A stretch of 17,620 bases of DNA, from the NCBI GenBank assembly GCA_019416065.1, contig DXYB01000040.1, forward strand, positions 1-17,620, written 5' to 3'. A program made the translations under genes and the position numbers. This DNA is from Acidaminococcus sp. GTDB lineage: Bacteria > Bacillota > Negativicutes > Acidaminococcales > Acidaminococcaceae. The notes beneath the pieces are model-generated. The model saw only the letters and a list, made by a program, of their open reading frames with translations, did not search any database and was not told the origin of the DNA. Position 1 is the stretch's first letter; each line of letters starts with the position of its first letter. Positions 15,656 to 17,620 of this stretch are shown here, piece by piece.

Positions 15656-17460
15656 GGTAAGAGACCCCCTTCCTGTTTTTTCTTCTGGTTTTCTTCCGGC
15701 ACTTTATCTTGTGATTGGGCCATTTCTTGGTAAATCGGGCATGACTGCAATAGTTCTTCCTGTGTCCCTAGTGCAGCAATACGCCCCTTATCCAGCACCA
15801 CAATACGATCACAACTGGCAACAGAACTGAGCCTTTGGGCAATGATCAGCTTAGTGGTGCCTGGCAGATAAGCTTTCATGGCCTTCCAGATGGCAGCATC
15901 GGTACGGGTATCAACCGCACTGGTGGAATCATCTAAGATTAAGATCTTGGGCTTCTTCAGTAAGGCCCGGGCCAGGCAAAGCCGCTGTTTCTGTCCACCA
16001 GAAAAGTTCTGTCCCCCTTGCTCCACCCAGGTATCATATCCCTTGGGAAGTCTCTGTATAAACGCATCGGCTTGGGCCCATCTACACGCCTCTTGCATTT
16101 CTTCAAGTGTGGCGTGTGGATTGCCCCAGCGCAAGTTATCGGCGATGGTTCCGGAAAAGAGCAAATTTTTCTGGAGTACCATTGCTACTGCATCCCGCAA
16201 GACAGCAAGGTCATACTGGCGGACATCCACGCCCCCCACCAAAAGGCGGCCGCCTGTAATATCATAGAGCCGAGGAAGCAGTTGCACCAAACTGGATTTT
16301 CCGCTGCCGGTCCCCCCTATAATACCAATGCTTTCCCCGCTAGCGATTTGTAAGTTAATATCCTGGAGCACGGCTTCACTTTGGCTGCCTTCATAACAAA
16401 ACTGTACATGGGAAAACACAATGGATCCGTCTGCTACGCAAGTCACACCGTTTTCCGGAGACTGCAAGGTACTCTCCTCCCCCAGCACAGCTTCCACCCG
16501 TTGAATGGATTCCTCGGTAAAGGTCAGCATCACAAAAATCATTGACAGCATCATCAACGATCCAAGAATCTGGAAGCTGTAGGTTAGCAATGTAGAGAAT
16601 TGTCCAATATCCAATAGCAGTCCATTGGTGGTTATAATCAACCTTGATCCAACGGTCAAAAGAAACAGCATAATTCCATAAACGCACAGCTGCATGACCG
16701 GATTGTTAAAGGCAATGTACTGTTCCGCTCGTGTAAAAAGCTGCTGAACCTTTCGTGCGGTGGCATTAAACTTAGCGATTTCGGTATCTTCCCGGACAAA
16801 GGATTTTACCACACGGATCCCTTTCAAATCTTCTTCAACTGTGTGATTGAGCGCATCATACTGGGGAAATCCCTGCTGCAGCAGCGGTACAGCCACAGAA
16901 GCGATTTTGTACAAAGCAAAGCCCAGTACCGGAATCACCACCAGAAACCCGATAGCCATGATACCGCCCATATAATAAGCCATAAACACCGAAAGTATCA
17001 GATTAAACGGCGCCCGAAAAGCGGTACGCACCAGCATCATAAAGGCCATCTGGATATACTGGATATCCGTGGTCAGACGGGTCACAAGACTAGCCGAGGA
17101 GAAATGGTCGATATTGGCAAAAGAAAATCCCTGAATCCGATAAAACAGATCCTGCCGCAAATTCTTGGCAAAGCCGCAGGACGCTTTGGCACACGTTATC
17201 CCTGCCGCATACCCAAAAAAGAGTGCCGCCAGCGCCATCAAAAGTAAAATCCCGCTGTAATGCAAAATCTGGTTAAGGTCACATCCCGCTTTCAAATCAT
17301 TGACCAAAAGGGCAATTTCGTAGGGAATTAGCGCCTCAAACACCACTTCCCCCATAACCAGAAGTGGTGTTAACATTGTTGCGGTTTTAAATTCCCGCAG
17401 GCTTTGAAAGAGTAGCCGCCAGCCCGTATTTGTTTTCGTAAGTTGCATAATCCTGAACAT
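15652..17460 (-). CDS. ABC exporter half-transporter A (degenerate-site subunit)
   Basis: Partner of the next gene: membrane domain about 20-320, ATPase domain after 345. Walker A is intact (GGTGSGKSS, 382-390), Q430 is the Q-loop and the signature is canonical (FSGGQ, 486-490). But Walker B ends D510-D511, so the catalytic Glu is replaced by Asp, and the switch His is Gln (Q542, IIAQRLS). The degenerate ATP site is thus made by this Walker A/B plus the partner's LSQGQ, and the working site by the partner's Walker A/B plus this FSGGQ, as in TM287/288-type exporters. Start choice is uncertain: the ATG at 17460 has AAGG immediately against it, while the ATG at 17448 (598 residues) has that same site about ten bases upstream. 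Confidence 0.93.
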   Translation of the reverse strand: MFRIMQLTKTNTGWRLLFQSLREFKTATMLTPLLVMGEVVFEALIPYEIALLVNDLKAGCDLNQILHYSGILLLMALAALFFGYAAGITCAKASCGFAKNLRQDLFYRIQGFSFANIDHFSSASLVTRLTTDIQYIQMAFMMLVRTAFRAPFNLILSVFMAYYMGGIMAIGFLVVIPVLGFALYKIASVAVPLLQQGFPQYDALNHTVEEDLKGIRVVKSFVREDTEIAKFNATARKVQQLFTRAEQYIAFNNPVMQLCVYGIMLFLLTVGSRLIITTNGLLLDIGQFSTLLTYSFQILGSLMMLSMIFVMLTFTEESIQRVEAVLGEESTLQSPENGVTCVADGSIVFSHVQFCYEGSQSEAVLQDINLQIASGESIGIIGGTGSGKSSLVQLLPRLYDITGGRLLVGGVDVRQYDLAVLRDAVAMVLQKNLLFSGTIADNLRWGNPHATLEEMQEACRWAQADAFIQRLPKGYDTWVEQGGQNFSGGQKQRLCLARALLKKPKILILDDSTSAVDTRTDAAIWKAMKAYLPGTTKLIIAQRLSSVASCDRIVVLDKGRIAALGTQEELLQSCPIYQEMAQSQDKVPEENQKKKQEGGLLP

Positions 17461-17486
17461 CCTTTTTGTTGCAAATGATCCTACTT

Positions 17487-17515
17487 ATTGTACCCCATTT
17501 CAAGGCAGAAAAAAA
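17487..17515 (-). promoter_or_regulatory. Possible promoter of the ABC exporter - nrdG unit
   Basis: TACAAT (complement of 17487-17492) with only a T-rich -35 region 17 bases upstream, which is also the T run of a terminator. It is the best -10 between that terminator and the first exporter gene. Confidence 0.35.
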
Positions 17516-17537
17516 GCAGGCCTGTAGAAGACCTGCT
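17508..17537 (-). terminator. Terminator of an upstream gene outside the window
   Basis: On the minus strand, AGCAGGTC (17537-17530) pairs with GGCCTGCT (17522-17515), including one G-T pair, with a 7-base loop and a run of seven T. It stops minus-strand transcripts entering from the right. Confidence 0.75.
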
Positions 17538-17566
17538 GGAAAAATAGGTTGTTGCTTATTTTTTCA

Positions 17567-17620
17567 GGTTCTTTGTCAAATGTTGGGGAGGACCCCAAAT
17601 TCATCCTTTTCTGGTGGACA
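17567..17620. mobile_element. Possible terminal inverted repeat of an ISL3-family insertion sequence
   Basis: The stretch beginning GGTTCTTTGTCAAATGTTGG at 17567 resembles, from memory, the ends of ISL3-family elements (GG start, TCTTTGTCAAAT core). A short hairpin (TTGGGG/CCCCAA, 17583-17598) follows. On the minus strand one frame is open across the segment, reading VHQKRMNLGSSPTFDKEPEK. Only one end is in view, so neither transposase nor target duplication can be checked. Confidence 0.4.

Overview
The window reads as chromosomal DNA from an anaerobic, diderm member of the Firmicutes, most likely a Negativicute (the Acidaminococcus/Phascolarctobacterium area is my guess, from gene style only). 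Two things point there. A trimeric autotransporter adhesin, which needs an outer membrane, ends in an S-layer-homology (SLH) domain, the Negativicute way of tying the outer membrane to peptidoglycan. Around it are Firmicute-type and strict-anaerobe genes: class III fructose-bisphosphatase, TcyP-type transporter, superoxide reductase, and oxygen-sensitive class III ribonucleotide reductase with its activase. Every gene I support lies on the minus strand, so the layout is best read from the right end to the left.

Right end (17620 to about 13030): the last 54 bases look like the terminal inverted repeat of an ISL3-family insertion sequence. A terminator follows, then a weak promoter and two half-transporter genes overlapping by 4 bp that encode a heterodimeric ABC exporter with one intact and one degenerate ATP site. 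Thirty-three bases later comes nrdG, the radical-SAM activase. Next is a short intergenic stretch with its own promoter for nrdD and a cluster of repeats next to the -35 box. nrdD itself carries a redoxin domain fused at its C-terminus.

Middle (10484 to about 3400): a terminator, then a monocistronic-looking AlaX-type alanyl-tRNA editing gene. A compact run follows: TcyP-like symporter, an exported Ser-His esterase of the EstA type, and class III fbp, with gaps of 34 and 15 bases. Superoxide reductase (dfx) has its own promoter just past fbp and a strong terminator.

Left end (3400 to 1): the large adhesin gene with promoter and terminator, a 60-residue protein of unknown function with promoter and terminator, and finally a TPP riboswitch with a near-consensus promoter and an intrinsic terminator in front of a thiS-like gene. 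That thiS reading frame appears shifted by one base after about 30 codons. The window ends inside it.

Most notable: the NrdD-redoxin fusion, the adhesin whose trimeric anchor continues into a periplasmic coiled coil and SLH domain, the apparently broken riboswitch-controlled thiS, and the symmetrical repeat cluster between nrdG and nrdD. I found no CRISPR array, tRNA, rRNA or phage genes. No statement rests on a database search.
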